Shown here piece by piece: positions 1 to 6,873 of a stretch of DNA of 64,000 nt. Under the pieces are notes generated by a model. It was given only the letters and a program-made list of their open reading frames with translations, was not told where the DNA came from and did no database searches. Position 1 is the first letter of the stretch, and each line of letters starts with the position of its first letter. Source of the stretch: Aeromonas sanarellii (GTDB taxonomy: Bacteria > Pseudomonadota > Gammaproteobacteria > Enterobacterales > Aeromonadaceae); assembly GCF_000820085.1 (NCBI RefSeq), contig NZ_CDBN01000050.1, forward strand, positions 62,001 through 126,000, written 5' to 3'. A program made the translations under genes and the position numbers.

Positions 1-13
1 GTCGTCATCAGGA

Positions 14-40
14 AAAGAGGAGCCTTATCGGCTCCTCTTT
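14..40. terminator. Bidirectional intrinsic terminator
   Basis: An 11-bp perfect inverted repeat (AAAGAGGAGCC / GGCTCCTCTTT) with a 5-nt loop has A and T runs on both sides. It lies 22 bp past the stop of the minus-strand transporter gene and would also end a plus-strand transcript entering from outside the window. Confidence 0.8.
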
Positions 41-61
41 GCTTTTCTGTCGGTCGAGCGA

Positions 62-943
62 TCAGCCGTTTCCCGGGTGTTCGGGGCAAGCCTTGCGGGC
101 CTGCCAGCGCTTGAAGAAGGGGCGGGCCGGCAGCTTCATCAGGAAGAGGGAGAGCAGGATCACCCCGATGCCGAGCCACTGGCGGCCGTCCAGCGCCTCG
201 CCCACCAGCAGCACGCCGAGGGAGACCGCCACCATGGGATTGGTGAGGGCCAGCATGCCCATCACCTCGGGACCGTGGCGCTTGAGCCCCCACAGCCAGG
301 CCCAGTAGGCGAGCGCGGTGTTGAGCAGGATGAGCCAGCCAAAGGCGGGGGCACTCGCCAGTTGCGGCACAGGCATGGGGCCCGCCAGCCACCAGGCGAG
401 CGGGATCAGCATCAGGCCGCCCAGCAGCAGTTGCCAGGCGGTGAGCGCCAGCAGATCGCTGACCGGCCAGCGCTGCATCCAGCGGCTGGACTGGCCGATG
501 AGCACGGTGGCCAGCAGGGCGCACGCCACGCCGACGGGGTCCAGGTTGGCGGAGGGGTTGAGCAGCAGGAGCACCCCGGCGAGCCCCATCAGCCCCAGCA
601 GCAGCCATTTCAGCGACGGCCTGACGCCATCCTGCAACCAGGCCAGCGCCATCAATACCAGCGGCAGGGTGGCGCCCAGGGTGCCCGCCACGGCGCCCGG
701 CAGGCGGAAGGCGGCCACGAACAGCAGGGCGAAGAAGGCGGTGATGTTGCAGAACGCCAGCAGGCACTGGCGATTCCAGGTCAGCGGTGGCCAGCGGGGA
801 TGGATCAACAGCAGCAGCACGCCGGCGGGCAGGGCTCGCCACACGGCCACCCAGTAGGGGGAGTAGTCGGTCAGGTAGAGACTGACGACGGCATAGGTGC
901 TGCCCCACAGCAGGGGGGCGAGCAGGGCGATCAGCAGCGGCAT
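62..943 (-). CDS. DMT-superfamily (EamA) inner-membrane transporter
   Basis: A polytopic membrane protein of about 293 residues with roughly ten hydrophobic segments arranged as two EamA repeats. The N-terminus has the typical LLAPLLWGSTYAVV start and the C-terminal repeat carries GVLLVGEALDGRQWLGIGVILLS. Such proteins export metabolites or drugs; the substrate cannot be read from sequence. I use the ATG at 943; a TTG nine codons upstream lies inside the first palindromic operator and is less likely. The gene diverges from a MarR-family regulator, with two palindromes between them, so the regulator probably controls this transporter. Confidence 0.85.
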   Translation of the reverse strand: MPLLIALLAPLLWGSTYAVVSLYLTDYSPYWVAVWRALPAGVLLLLIHPRWPPLTWNRQCLLAFCNITAFFALLFVAAFRLPGAVAGTLGATLPLVLMALAWLQDGVRPSLKWLLLGLMGLAGVLLLLNPSANLDPVGVACALLATVLIGQSSRWMQRWPVSDLLALTAWQLLLGGLMLIPLAWWLAGPMPVPQLASAPAFGWLILLNTALAYWAWLWGLKRHGPEVMGMLALTNPMVAVSLGVLLVGEALDGRQWLGIGVILLSLFLMKLPARPFFKRWQARKACPEHPGNG

Positions 944-961
944 GGTTGTCTCACAAAAAAG

Positions 962-979
962 TATCTTCAAGTAAAGATA
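962..979. promoter_or_regulatory. Probable MarR operator 1 (imperfect palindrome)
   Basis: TATCTT-N6-AAGATA: the 6-bp arms are perfect inverted repeats. It lies 18 bp upstream of the transporter ATG. It shares its arms with a second, fully palindromic copy 47 bp away, as expected for a dimeric winged-helix repressor that controls both divergent genes. Confidence 0.7.
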
Positions 980-1008
980 AATTAGCCGCGAGTTGGTTTA
1001 TTATCAAG

Positions 1009-1026
1009 TATCTTTATATAAAGATA
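1009..1026. promoter_or_regulatory. Probable MarR operator 2 (perfect palindrome)
   Basis: TATCTTTATATAAAGATA is an 18-bp perfect palindrome ending 14 bp before the regulator ATG, next to its ribosome-binding site. Binding here should block expression of the regulator itself (autorepression). The site was read directly; the assignment to MarR rests on position and symmetry. Confidence 0.75.
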
Positions 1027-1040
1027 AAAAGGGAGCCCGA

Positions 1041-1523
1041 ATGGACAGTGATCACGTTGACCTGCTGCTGGCCCAGTGGGCGCGGCAGCGCCCGGATCTC
1101 GACTGCTCGCCCATGGGGGTGCTGGGACGGGTGGCGCGCATGGCGGCCATCGCCGGGCGCGAGGTGAGCGAGGAGCTCAAGGAGTGCGGCCTGCTCGGCT
1201 CGGATTTCGATATCCTGGCGACCCTGCGCCGGGCCGGTGAGCCGCTCACCCCGACCGCCCTCTACCAATCCGCCATGCTGAGCTCGGGGGCCATGACGGC
1301 CCGGCTCGACAAGCTGGAGCAGCGCGGCCTGATCACTCGTCAGGCGGCCCCAGATGACAGGCGCAGCCTGCTGGTCAACCTGACCGACGCGGGCCTGGCC
1401 CTGGTGGACGAGGCGGTGGAGCGGCACCTGGCCAACGAGCGCCGCCTGCTGGCCCCGCTGACGGGGGAGGAGCAGGCGCAGCTGGCGGCCCTGCTCAAGC
1501 GCTGGCTGCTGGAAAACGAATAG
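1041..1523 (+). CDS. MarR-family transcriptional regulator
   Basis: A winged-helix regulator of about 160 residues. The recognition segment (PTALYQSAMLSSGAMTARLDKLEQRGLI) and the wing (RQAAPDDRRSLLVNLTDAG) match the MarR family. The ATG at 1041 is preceded by GGGAG; a start further upstream would run through the operator. The gene diverges from a DMT exporter and is probably its ligand-responsive repressor. The ligand is unknown. Confidence 0.9.
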   Translation: MDSDHVDLLLAQWARQRPDLDCSPMGVLGRVARMAAIAGREVSEELKECGLLGSDFDILATLRRAGEPLTPTALYQSAMLSSGAMTARLDKLEQRGLITRQAAPDDRRSLLVNLTDAGLALVDEAVERHLANERRLLAPLTGEEQAQLAALLKRWLLENE

Positions 1524-1524
1524 C

Positions 1525-1549
1525 AAAACGGGCCCGCGGGCCCGTTTTT
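1525..1549 (+). terminator. Intrinsic terminator after the MarR gene
   Basis: AAACGGGCCC-G-CGGGCCCGTTTTT begins directly after the stop codon. The GC-rich stem is followed by a run of five T residues. Confidence 0.85.
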
Positions 1550-1567
1550 GTTGGCTGTATGCCTGGC

Positions 1568-2665
1568 TCAGTAACCGCCGCGGGCATCCCTGACGGCAAG
1601 GCCGAGCTGCCACACCGCCATGGCGTAGTGGGTGCTGTGGTTGTAGCGGGTGATGGCGTAGAAGTTCGGCAGGCCGTACCAGTACTGGTAGCCCGTGCCC
1701 ACGTCCAAGCGCAGCAGGCTCGCCTCCTGGTGGTTGCCAAGGGAGGCGATGGGGGCCAGTCCGGCACCGCGCAGGGTGGTGACCGGATAGCGGGTCTGGA
1801 AGCCGTGCTCATAGCCAGGCAGTTGCCCCTGACCACGCACCGCCACCGGTTGCCCCTTCTCCCAGCCGTGGGCCTTGAAGTAGTTGGCCACGCTGCCGAT
1901 GGCATCCACCGGATCCCACAGATTGGTGTGGCCGTTGCCGTCGAAGTCCACCGCGTAGCGCTGGAAGCTGGAGGGCATGAACTGGCCGTAGCCCATGGCG
2001 CCGGCGTAGGAGCCCTTGGGTTCGGTGGGATTCATCCCCTCGTCCCGGGTCATCACCAGGAAGGCCTCCAGTTCGCTGGTGAAGAACTCGGCGCGGCGCG
2101 GGTAGTCAAACGCCAGGGTCGCCAGGGCATCCAGGATGCGGGTCTTGCCCATCACCCGGCCCCAGCGGGTCTCCACCCCTATGATGCCGACGATGATCTC
2201 GGGCGGCACGCCGTAGATCTGCTGCGCCCGGTTGAGCTCGCCCTCGTACTCGCGCCAGAAGCTGACGCCGTTTTGCACGTTGTCCGGGGTGATGAACTTG
2301 GCGCGGTAGCGGTTCCAGGCGCCGGTAGGCCCGGTGGGGGGCGTGCGGGTGGGCGCCTGGGCATCCATCAACCGGATGATCCAGTCATAGCGCTCGGCCT
2401 GGGCCAGCAGCTGGTGAAGCTCGGCGCCGTTGAAGCCGTGCTTGTCGACCATGCGCTGCACGAACCTGTCTACGTTGCTGCGGTTGGAAAAATCCCCCTT
2501 GCTGACGCCAAGACCGCCCCCGCTCTGGTAGACCGGCTTGGCGGGAGGCGCCTGGTTGATGAAGGCGCTGTTGGGCTGGGGTTTGACCACGGGCTTGGGC
2601 GCCGGCGTGCTGCTGCAGCCATAGAGCAGGGGAAACAGGGAGAGGACACAGACAAGGCGACGCAT
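1568..2665 (-). CDS. mltB: Membrane-bound lytic murein transglycosylase B
   Basis: A lipoprotein of about 365 residues that cleaves the MurNAc-GlcNAc bond of peptidoglycan to give 1,6-anhydro ends. The start MRRLVCVLSLFPLLYGCSS gives a short signal peptide with an LYGC lipobox. Family motifs are IIGVETRWG with the catalytic glutamate, then GAMGYGQFMPSSF and DFDGNGHTNLWDP. The open frame extends 31 codons further upstream, but only the inner ATG places the signal peptide at the N-terminus. It stands alone, downstream of ynjF, with no evident operon partner. Confidence 0.93.
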   Translation of the reverse strand: MRRLVCVLSLFPLLYGCSSTPAPKPVVKPQPNSAFINQAPPAKPVYQSGGGLGVSKGDFSNRSNVDRFVQRMVDKHGFNGAELHQLLAQAERYDWIIRLMDAQAPTRTPPTGPTGAWNRYRAKFITPDNVQNGVSFWREYEGELNRAQQIYGVPPEIIVGIIGVETRWGRVMGKTRILDALATLAFDYPRRAEFFTSELEAFLVMTRDEGMNPTEPKGSYAGAMGYGQFMPSSFQRYAVDFDGNGHTNLWDPVDAIGSVANYFKAHGWEKGQPVAVRGQGQLPGYEHGFQTRYPVTTLRGAGLAPIASLGNHQEASLLRLDVGTGYQYWYGLPNFYAITRYNHSTHYAMAVWQLGLAVRDARGGY

Positions 2666-2761
2666 AGGGTTCTCGTGAGCCTGAAAAAGAGTGCCGTCAT
2701 GGTAAAACATTGACGTCCATGCGCAAGTGTTCCGTACCGGGCCGGCTCCCCGCGACACCCG

Positions 2762-3364
2762 TCAGCGCAGGGTGTGATAACCGCTCCAGACCCGGGTCAG
2801 GGTGGTGATGGCGCAGAGCAGGGCGAAGCCGTAGGCCAGGGGAACGAAGGCGGCGGGCCAGAGGCACATCAGCACGAAGAGCGCTATGGTCTCGCTCCCT
2901 TCGGTGAGGCCGCCCAGATAATAGAGGGACTTGTGGTGGTAGACCGGATTGTCGATGCCCCGCTTGCCCGCCATGACGGCAAACGCCAGAAAACTCGAGC
3001 CCGTGCCCATGAAGGCGAACAGCAGGGTGGCGGCGGGCAGCGCGTTGGCGGGGTCGGCGAGGGCGAAGCCCAGCACCACGGCGGCATAGAAAATGAAGTC
3101 GAGGGTGATGTCGAGGAAGCCGCCGCAGTCGGTGATCCCGGTTTCTCGCGCCACGGCGCCGTCCAGCCCGTCCAGCAGCCGGTTGCAGAGGATGGCGGCG
3201 AGCGCCCAGCCATGAGCCCCCAGGGCCAGCAGCGGCAACGCCAGCATGCCGATGGCAAAGCCGGCGAGGCTTATCTGGTTGGCGCTGATCCCGGCCCGGC
3301 ACAGGGGCCGCGCCAGGGTGGCGAGGGGGCGGCGGACAAGGGGGATCAGGTGGCGGTCAAACAA
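2762..3364 (-). CDS. ynjF: CDP-alcohol phosphatidyltransferase family membrane protein (YnjF-like)
   Basis: An integral membrane enzyme whose CDP-alcohol phosphotransferase signature is complete: DGLDGAVARETGITDCGGFL followed by DITLD (pattern DG-x2-AR-x8-G-x3-D-x3-D). It transfers a phosphatidyl group from CDP-diacylglycerol to an unknown alcohol. It strongly resembles E. coli YnjF over its whole length. I prefer a TTG start at 3364: GAGGAG lies 7 nt before it, it overlaps the ynjD stop, and it gives MFDRHL, like the E. coli N-terminus. An ATG at 3382 is the alternative. It is the last gene of the ynj cluster. Confidence 0.85.
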   Translation of the reverse strand: MFDRHLIPLVRRPLATLARPLCRAGISANQISLAGFAIGMLALPLLALGAHGWALAAILCNRLLDGLDGAVARETGITDCGGFLDITLDFIFYAAVVLGFALADPANALPAATLLFAFMGTGSSFLAFAVMAGKRGIDNPVYHHKSLYYLGGLTEGSETIALFVLMCLWPAAFVPLAYGFALLCAITTLTRVWSGYHTLR

Positions 3365-4028
3365 GGTCGCTCTCCTCTTCATCGGTGGCGGGTGGGATCA
3401 GATGCAGTATGGCGCCCGGCGCATCCTCCTCGTCGTGGGTCACCAGAATGGCGGGGATGCCCAGCGCCTTTATGCGGGCGAACACCAGGGTGCGAAACGC
3501 CGAGCGCAGCGGCTTGTCGAGGCGCGAGAAGGGCTCGTCCAGCAGCAGGGCGCGGGGCTCGGCGAGCAGGGCCCGCAGCAGGCCGACCCGCGCCTTCTGG
3601 CCGCCGGAGAGCTGGTCTGGCCGCTTGTCCCCCTGACTCGCCAGGCCCACCTCGGTCAAGGCCGCCAGCGCCTTCTCCCTTCTGGCCGCCGCACCCCTGA
3701 TGCTGGCCGGCATGCCGAACATCAGGTTCTCGGCCACCGTCAGGTGGGCAAACAGCAGATCATCCTGGAACAGGATGCCGATCTGCCGTTCCTGGGGGGG
3801 CAGGGAGGTGAGCTGGCGCCCATCTAGGCGAAGCTCTCCCTCCAGCCGGAACCGGCCTCTTCCCCTCACGCCGGGCAGTACCCCGGCCAGGGCCGCCAGC
3901 AATGAGCTCTTGCCGCAGCCGCTCGGGCCCATCAGGGTCAGCACTTCGCCTGGGGCCACCGCCAGGGGGGGCAGAGTCAGCAGGGGGCGCTCGTCCAGAG
4001 AGAGGCAAAGCGGGGTGGTGTGGAGCAT
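3357..4028 (-). CDS. ynjD: ABC transporter ATP-binding protein (YnjD-like)
   Basis: An ABC ATPase of 223 residues. It has Walker A GPSGCGKSS, the Q-loop region GILFQDDLLF, signature LSGGQKAR, Walker B ALLLDEPF and switch histidine LVTHDEED. It should power the membrane permease encoded 2 bp upstream. The start is the ATG at 4028 because the ABC fold begins there; the longer frame upstream is only antisense-like read-through of the permease gene. The substrate is not known; related ynj systems are grouped with thiamine- or iron-type importers. Confidence 0.9.
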   Translation of the reverse strand: MLHTTPLCLSLDERPLLTLPPLAVAPGEVLTLMGPSGCGKSSLLAALAGVLPGVRGRGRFRLEGELRLDGRQLTSLPPQERQIGILFQDDLLFAHLTVAENLMFGMPASIRGAAARREKALAALTEVGLASQGDKRPDQLSGGQKARVGLLRALLAEPRALLLDEPFSRLDKPLRSAFRTLVFARIKALGIPAILVTHDEEDAPGAILHLIPPATDEEESDLV

Positions 4029-4030
4029 GT

Positions 4031-5680
4031 TCAGGGCCTCAAGGCGGGGTTGATGCGGCGCGGCAGCCAGAGTACCAGACCGTAGATGAAAAGCGGCAGC
4101 AGCAGTTGCAACAAGCCGTAGAGCCCCGCCAGCCGTCGGTTGAGGCCGCTGCCGATGGCCACCGCCTCCGTGGTGATGGTGACCACCCTGCCCGCGCCAA
4201 ACAGCAGGGTGGGCAGGTATTGGGCCAGGCTCACCGCGGCGCCGACGCCGAAGGCGAACAGCAGGGGGCGGGCCAGCAGGGGGCCCTTCACCCGCCACCA
4301 GGCTCGCCAGGGGCCGGCGCCCAGGCTGAGGGCCACCCGGGTGAGGCGATCGTCGAACTGGCGATAGGGGCCGTGCAGGCAGAGATAGACGTAGGGAAAC
4401 ACGAACACCAGCTGGCTCCAGAGCACCCAGCCCGGGCCTATGCCGCTGAGCCCGAGGCCGTCTATCTGCAGGCGCAGCCCGAACAGCAGGCTGGCCTGGG
4501 GCAGCAGCAGGGGCAGGCAGACGAGCCAGAGGGACCAGGAGGCTCCCCGGGGGCCGCGCCCCGGCTGCGCCTCCAGGCAGAGCACCGCCAGCAGGAGCGA
4601 CAGGGCGGCGCAGAGCAGGGCCAGCCACAGGCTCTGCCACAGCAGGGGGCCCAGGGTGGGCAGCAGCGCCAGCCAGTGGCGGTCGCTCCATTCGCTCGGC
4701 CAGAGGGCGGGGAAGGACCAGCGCCTGGCCAGGGACCAGAGCAGCAGGGAGGCGAGCACCAGCAGGTTGATGGCGAGCAGGGCCCAGACCCCGGCCCGGG
4801 TGAACCGCTCTGGCCAGGGGGAGGGCAAGGCGCGCCTGCCGTCCAGCCAGCGGACCTTGCCGAGGTTCACGTGACCCCACTCCAGCAGCCGCAGGGCGGC
4901 AAGCAGCAGCAGGTTGAGCGCGAGCAGCAGCAGGGCGCCGCTGCTGCTCGCGCCGCGCCAGCGCAGATCCGCGTCCTGATACCAGAGCCAGAGGCGCACC
5001 GCCAGGGGGGGCGGGGCATCGGGGCCCAGCAGCAGGGCGAGATCCACCACCGCCAGGCCATAGGCGGCGACCGCATAGAGGGGCAGGCGCAGGGCGGGCC
5101 AGAGCGCCGGCAGCAGCAGGCGCCACCACAGCTGGGGCCCGCTGAACCCGAGGCTCTCCCCCAGCCACTGCTGGCGCGCCACCCTGGCGGGATCCTGCGC
5201 CGCCAGGGCCATCAGCAGCAGGAACGGCGTCTCCTTGAGGATGAGCGCCACAATGAGGCCGAGCCCCCAGGGATCTCTCAGGGTCTGCCAGTCCGGCGGA
5301 AGGTCGCCGACGCCGAGCAGCGGGGCGAAGAGGCGCAGCAGCCAGCCGGAGGGGGCGAGCAGGAAGGCAAAGCCGATGGCGAAGGCGACGTGGGGCAGGG
5401 CCAGCAGGGGGGAGAGCAGACGGTGCAGCCAGCGCATCCAGGGGCGCCCGCTGCCCAGGGCGAGCAGCAGGGCGGTGAACGCCAGGGCCCCCAGGGTGGA
5501 GGCCCCCGCCACCCAGAGGCTCAGGCCCGCGGAGCGCCAGAGCCCCGGCTGGGCGAGCAGCAGGCCGAGATTGGCCGAAGCGATGCCCTCCCGCGCCAGC
5601 AGCAGCAGGCCGCCGGCGAGCGGTGCGCCCAGCAGGCAGGCGCACGTCAGCAGGACGAGGAGACGTGCCTTGGCCTGCAT
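4031..5680 (-). CDS. ynjC: ABC transporter permease, two fused modules (YnjC-like)
   Basis: A protein of 549 residues, very rich in Leu/Ala, with about twelve hydrophobic segments. It appears as two tandem permease modules, an arrangement typical of ThiP/FbpB-type importers in which one chain forms the whole channel. It lies between the binding-protein gene (3 bp upstream) and the ATPase gene (2 bp downstream), so the three are translated as one importer. Similar to E. coli YnjC. The transported solute cannot be inferred. Confidence 0.87.
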   Translation of the reverse strand: MQAKARLLVLLTCACLLGAPLAGGLLLLAREGIASANLGLLLAQPGLWRSAGLSLWVAGASTLGALAFTALLLALGSGRPWMRWLHRLLSPLLALPHVAFAIGFAFLLAPSGWLLRLFAPLLGVGDLPPDWQTLRDPWGLGLIVALILKETPFLLLMALAAQDPARVARQQWLGESLGFSGPQLWWRLLLPALWPALRLPLYAVAAYGLAVVDLALLLGPDAPPPLAVRLWLWYQDADLRWRGASSSGALLLLALNLLLLAALRLLEWGHVNLGKVRWLDGRRALPSPWPERFTRAGVWALLAINLLVLASLLLWSLARRWSFPALWPSEWSDRHWLALLPTLGPLLWQSLWLALLCAALSLLLAVLCLEAQPGRGPRGASWSLWLVCLPLLLPQASLLFGLRLQIDGLGLSGIGPGWVLWSQLVFVFPYVYLCLHGPYRQFDDRLTRVALSLGAGPWRAWWRVKGPLLARPLLFAFGVGAAVSLAQYLPTLLFGAGRVVTITTEAVAIGSGLNRRLAGLYGLLQLLLPLFIYGLVLWLPRRINPALRP

Positions 5681-5683
5681 GGA

Positions 5684-6862
5684 TCAGTGGCCGTAGCGCT
5701 CGGCCCAGGCCGCTTCCAGCCTGAGCTGCCAGCTGGGGTGGGGCTCGGGCTTGGCCTTGAAGCGCAGGGCTGGCCGGCTCGCCCCCGGCAGGGCCTCCTG
5801 GCGCAGCACGCTGGGATCGCCCCAGAAGGCGGGATCGGCCTTGCGGGCCTGGGCCGCCGGGCTCAGCAGGAAGTTGGCCGCCACCTTGGCTCCGGCCCGG
5901 GCGCTGGCATTGAAGGGAATGGCGAGGAAATGGCTGTTGGTGAGCGCCCCCTTGCTCATGGCCACCGCCCTCACCGAGGGAGGCAGGGTGCCGTTCTGCA
6001 CCGCGCTTTGGGCCTCTCCCGGATTGAAGCTGATGGCCATGGCGAGCTCGCCGTCGTCCAGCAGCTGTCTGGTCTCGGCGGCGCCGGTGGGAAACAGCTT
6101 GCCCTTGCGCCAGAGTGCGGGGTGCAGTTGTTCCAGCCAGGCCCAGAGCGGGGCTGTCACCTTGGCAAACTCGGCATCGGTGGCCTCCCGATAGAGGGGG
6201 GCGGGATCCGGGGTCAGTTCCAGCAGGATCTGCTTGAGGAAGCTGGAGCCGTGAAACTGGGGCGGCTTGGGATAGGTGAAGCGGCCGGGGTGTGCCTGGA
6301 CCCAGGCGAGCAGCGCCGCTGCGGAGGCGGGCGGGGTCTCGACCTGGTCGCCGTCCACCATGAGGTTGAGCTGGCCTATGCCCCAGGGGGCCTCCAGCCC
6401 TTCCACCGGCACGGTGAAGTCCTCGCTCACCGGCAGGGTGCCGTCCACCAGCGCCATGTTCGGCAGCTCCCGGGTAAAGGGCGCGCCGAGCAGCCCCTGC
6501 TCCTTGAGCGCCTTGAAGTTCTCGCCGTTGACCCAGAGCAGGTCGATGGGGCCGCCGTCTCGCTTGCCGGCCTGTTTGGCGGCCAGCAGCTGGCTGACGC
6601 TCTGGGCGATGTCATCCACCTTCACCTGCACCAGCCTGACCCCGTACTGCCGCTCGAGCTCCTGCCCCGCCCACACCAGGTAGGCGTTGATCTCCGGGCT
6701 GCCGCCCCAGGCGTTGAAATAGACGGTCTGGCCCTTCGCCTCGGCGAGGGTCTGCTGCCACGGCGTCTCGGCGGCGTGGGGCTGGGCCGCCAGCAGCAGG
6801 GGAGCGGCGGCGAACAGGGAACGGAGCAGGGCGCGAAGCCGGGTCTTGATCATGGTGTTCAT
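5684..6862 (-). CDS. ynjB: ABC transporter periplasmic substrate-binding protein (YnjB-like)
   Basis: About 392 residues with a cleavable signal peptide (basic start, hydrophobic LLRSLFAAAPLLLA, cleavage near PHAA|ETPW) and a family-1-type binding-protein body (VYFNAWGGSPEINAYLVWAG; MAISFNPGEAQSAV). It captures the ligand in the periplasm for YnjC/YnjD. Start codons at 6862 and 6853 are both plausible; upstream codons would overlap the preceding gene. It begins 12 nt after the stop of the VTT-flavoprotein gene, consistent with one operon. Confidence 0.88.
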   Translation of the reverse strand: MNTMIKTRLRALLRSLFAAAPLLLAAQPHAAETPWQQTLAEAKGQTVYFNAWGGSPEINAYLVWAGQELERQYGVRLVQVKVDDIAQSVSQLLAAKQAGKRDGGPIDLLWVNGENFKALKEQGLLGAPFTRELPNMALVDGTLPVSEDFTVPVEGLEAPWGIGQLNLMVDGDQVETPPASAAALLAWVQAHPGRFTYPKPPQFHGSSFLKQILLELTPDPAPLYREATDAEFAKVTAPLWAWLEQLHPALWRKGKLFPTGAAETRQLLDDGELAMAISFNPGEAQSAVQNGTLPPSVRAVAMSKGALTNSHFLAIPFNASARAGAKVAANFLLSPAAQARKADPAFWGDPSVLRQEALPGASRPALRFKAKPEPHPSWQLRLEAAWAERYGH

Positions 6863-6873
6863 CTCGTGAAGGG

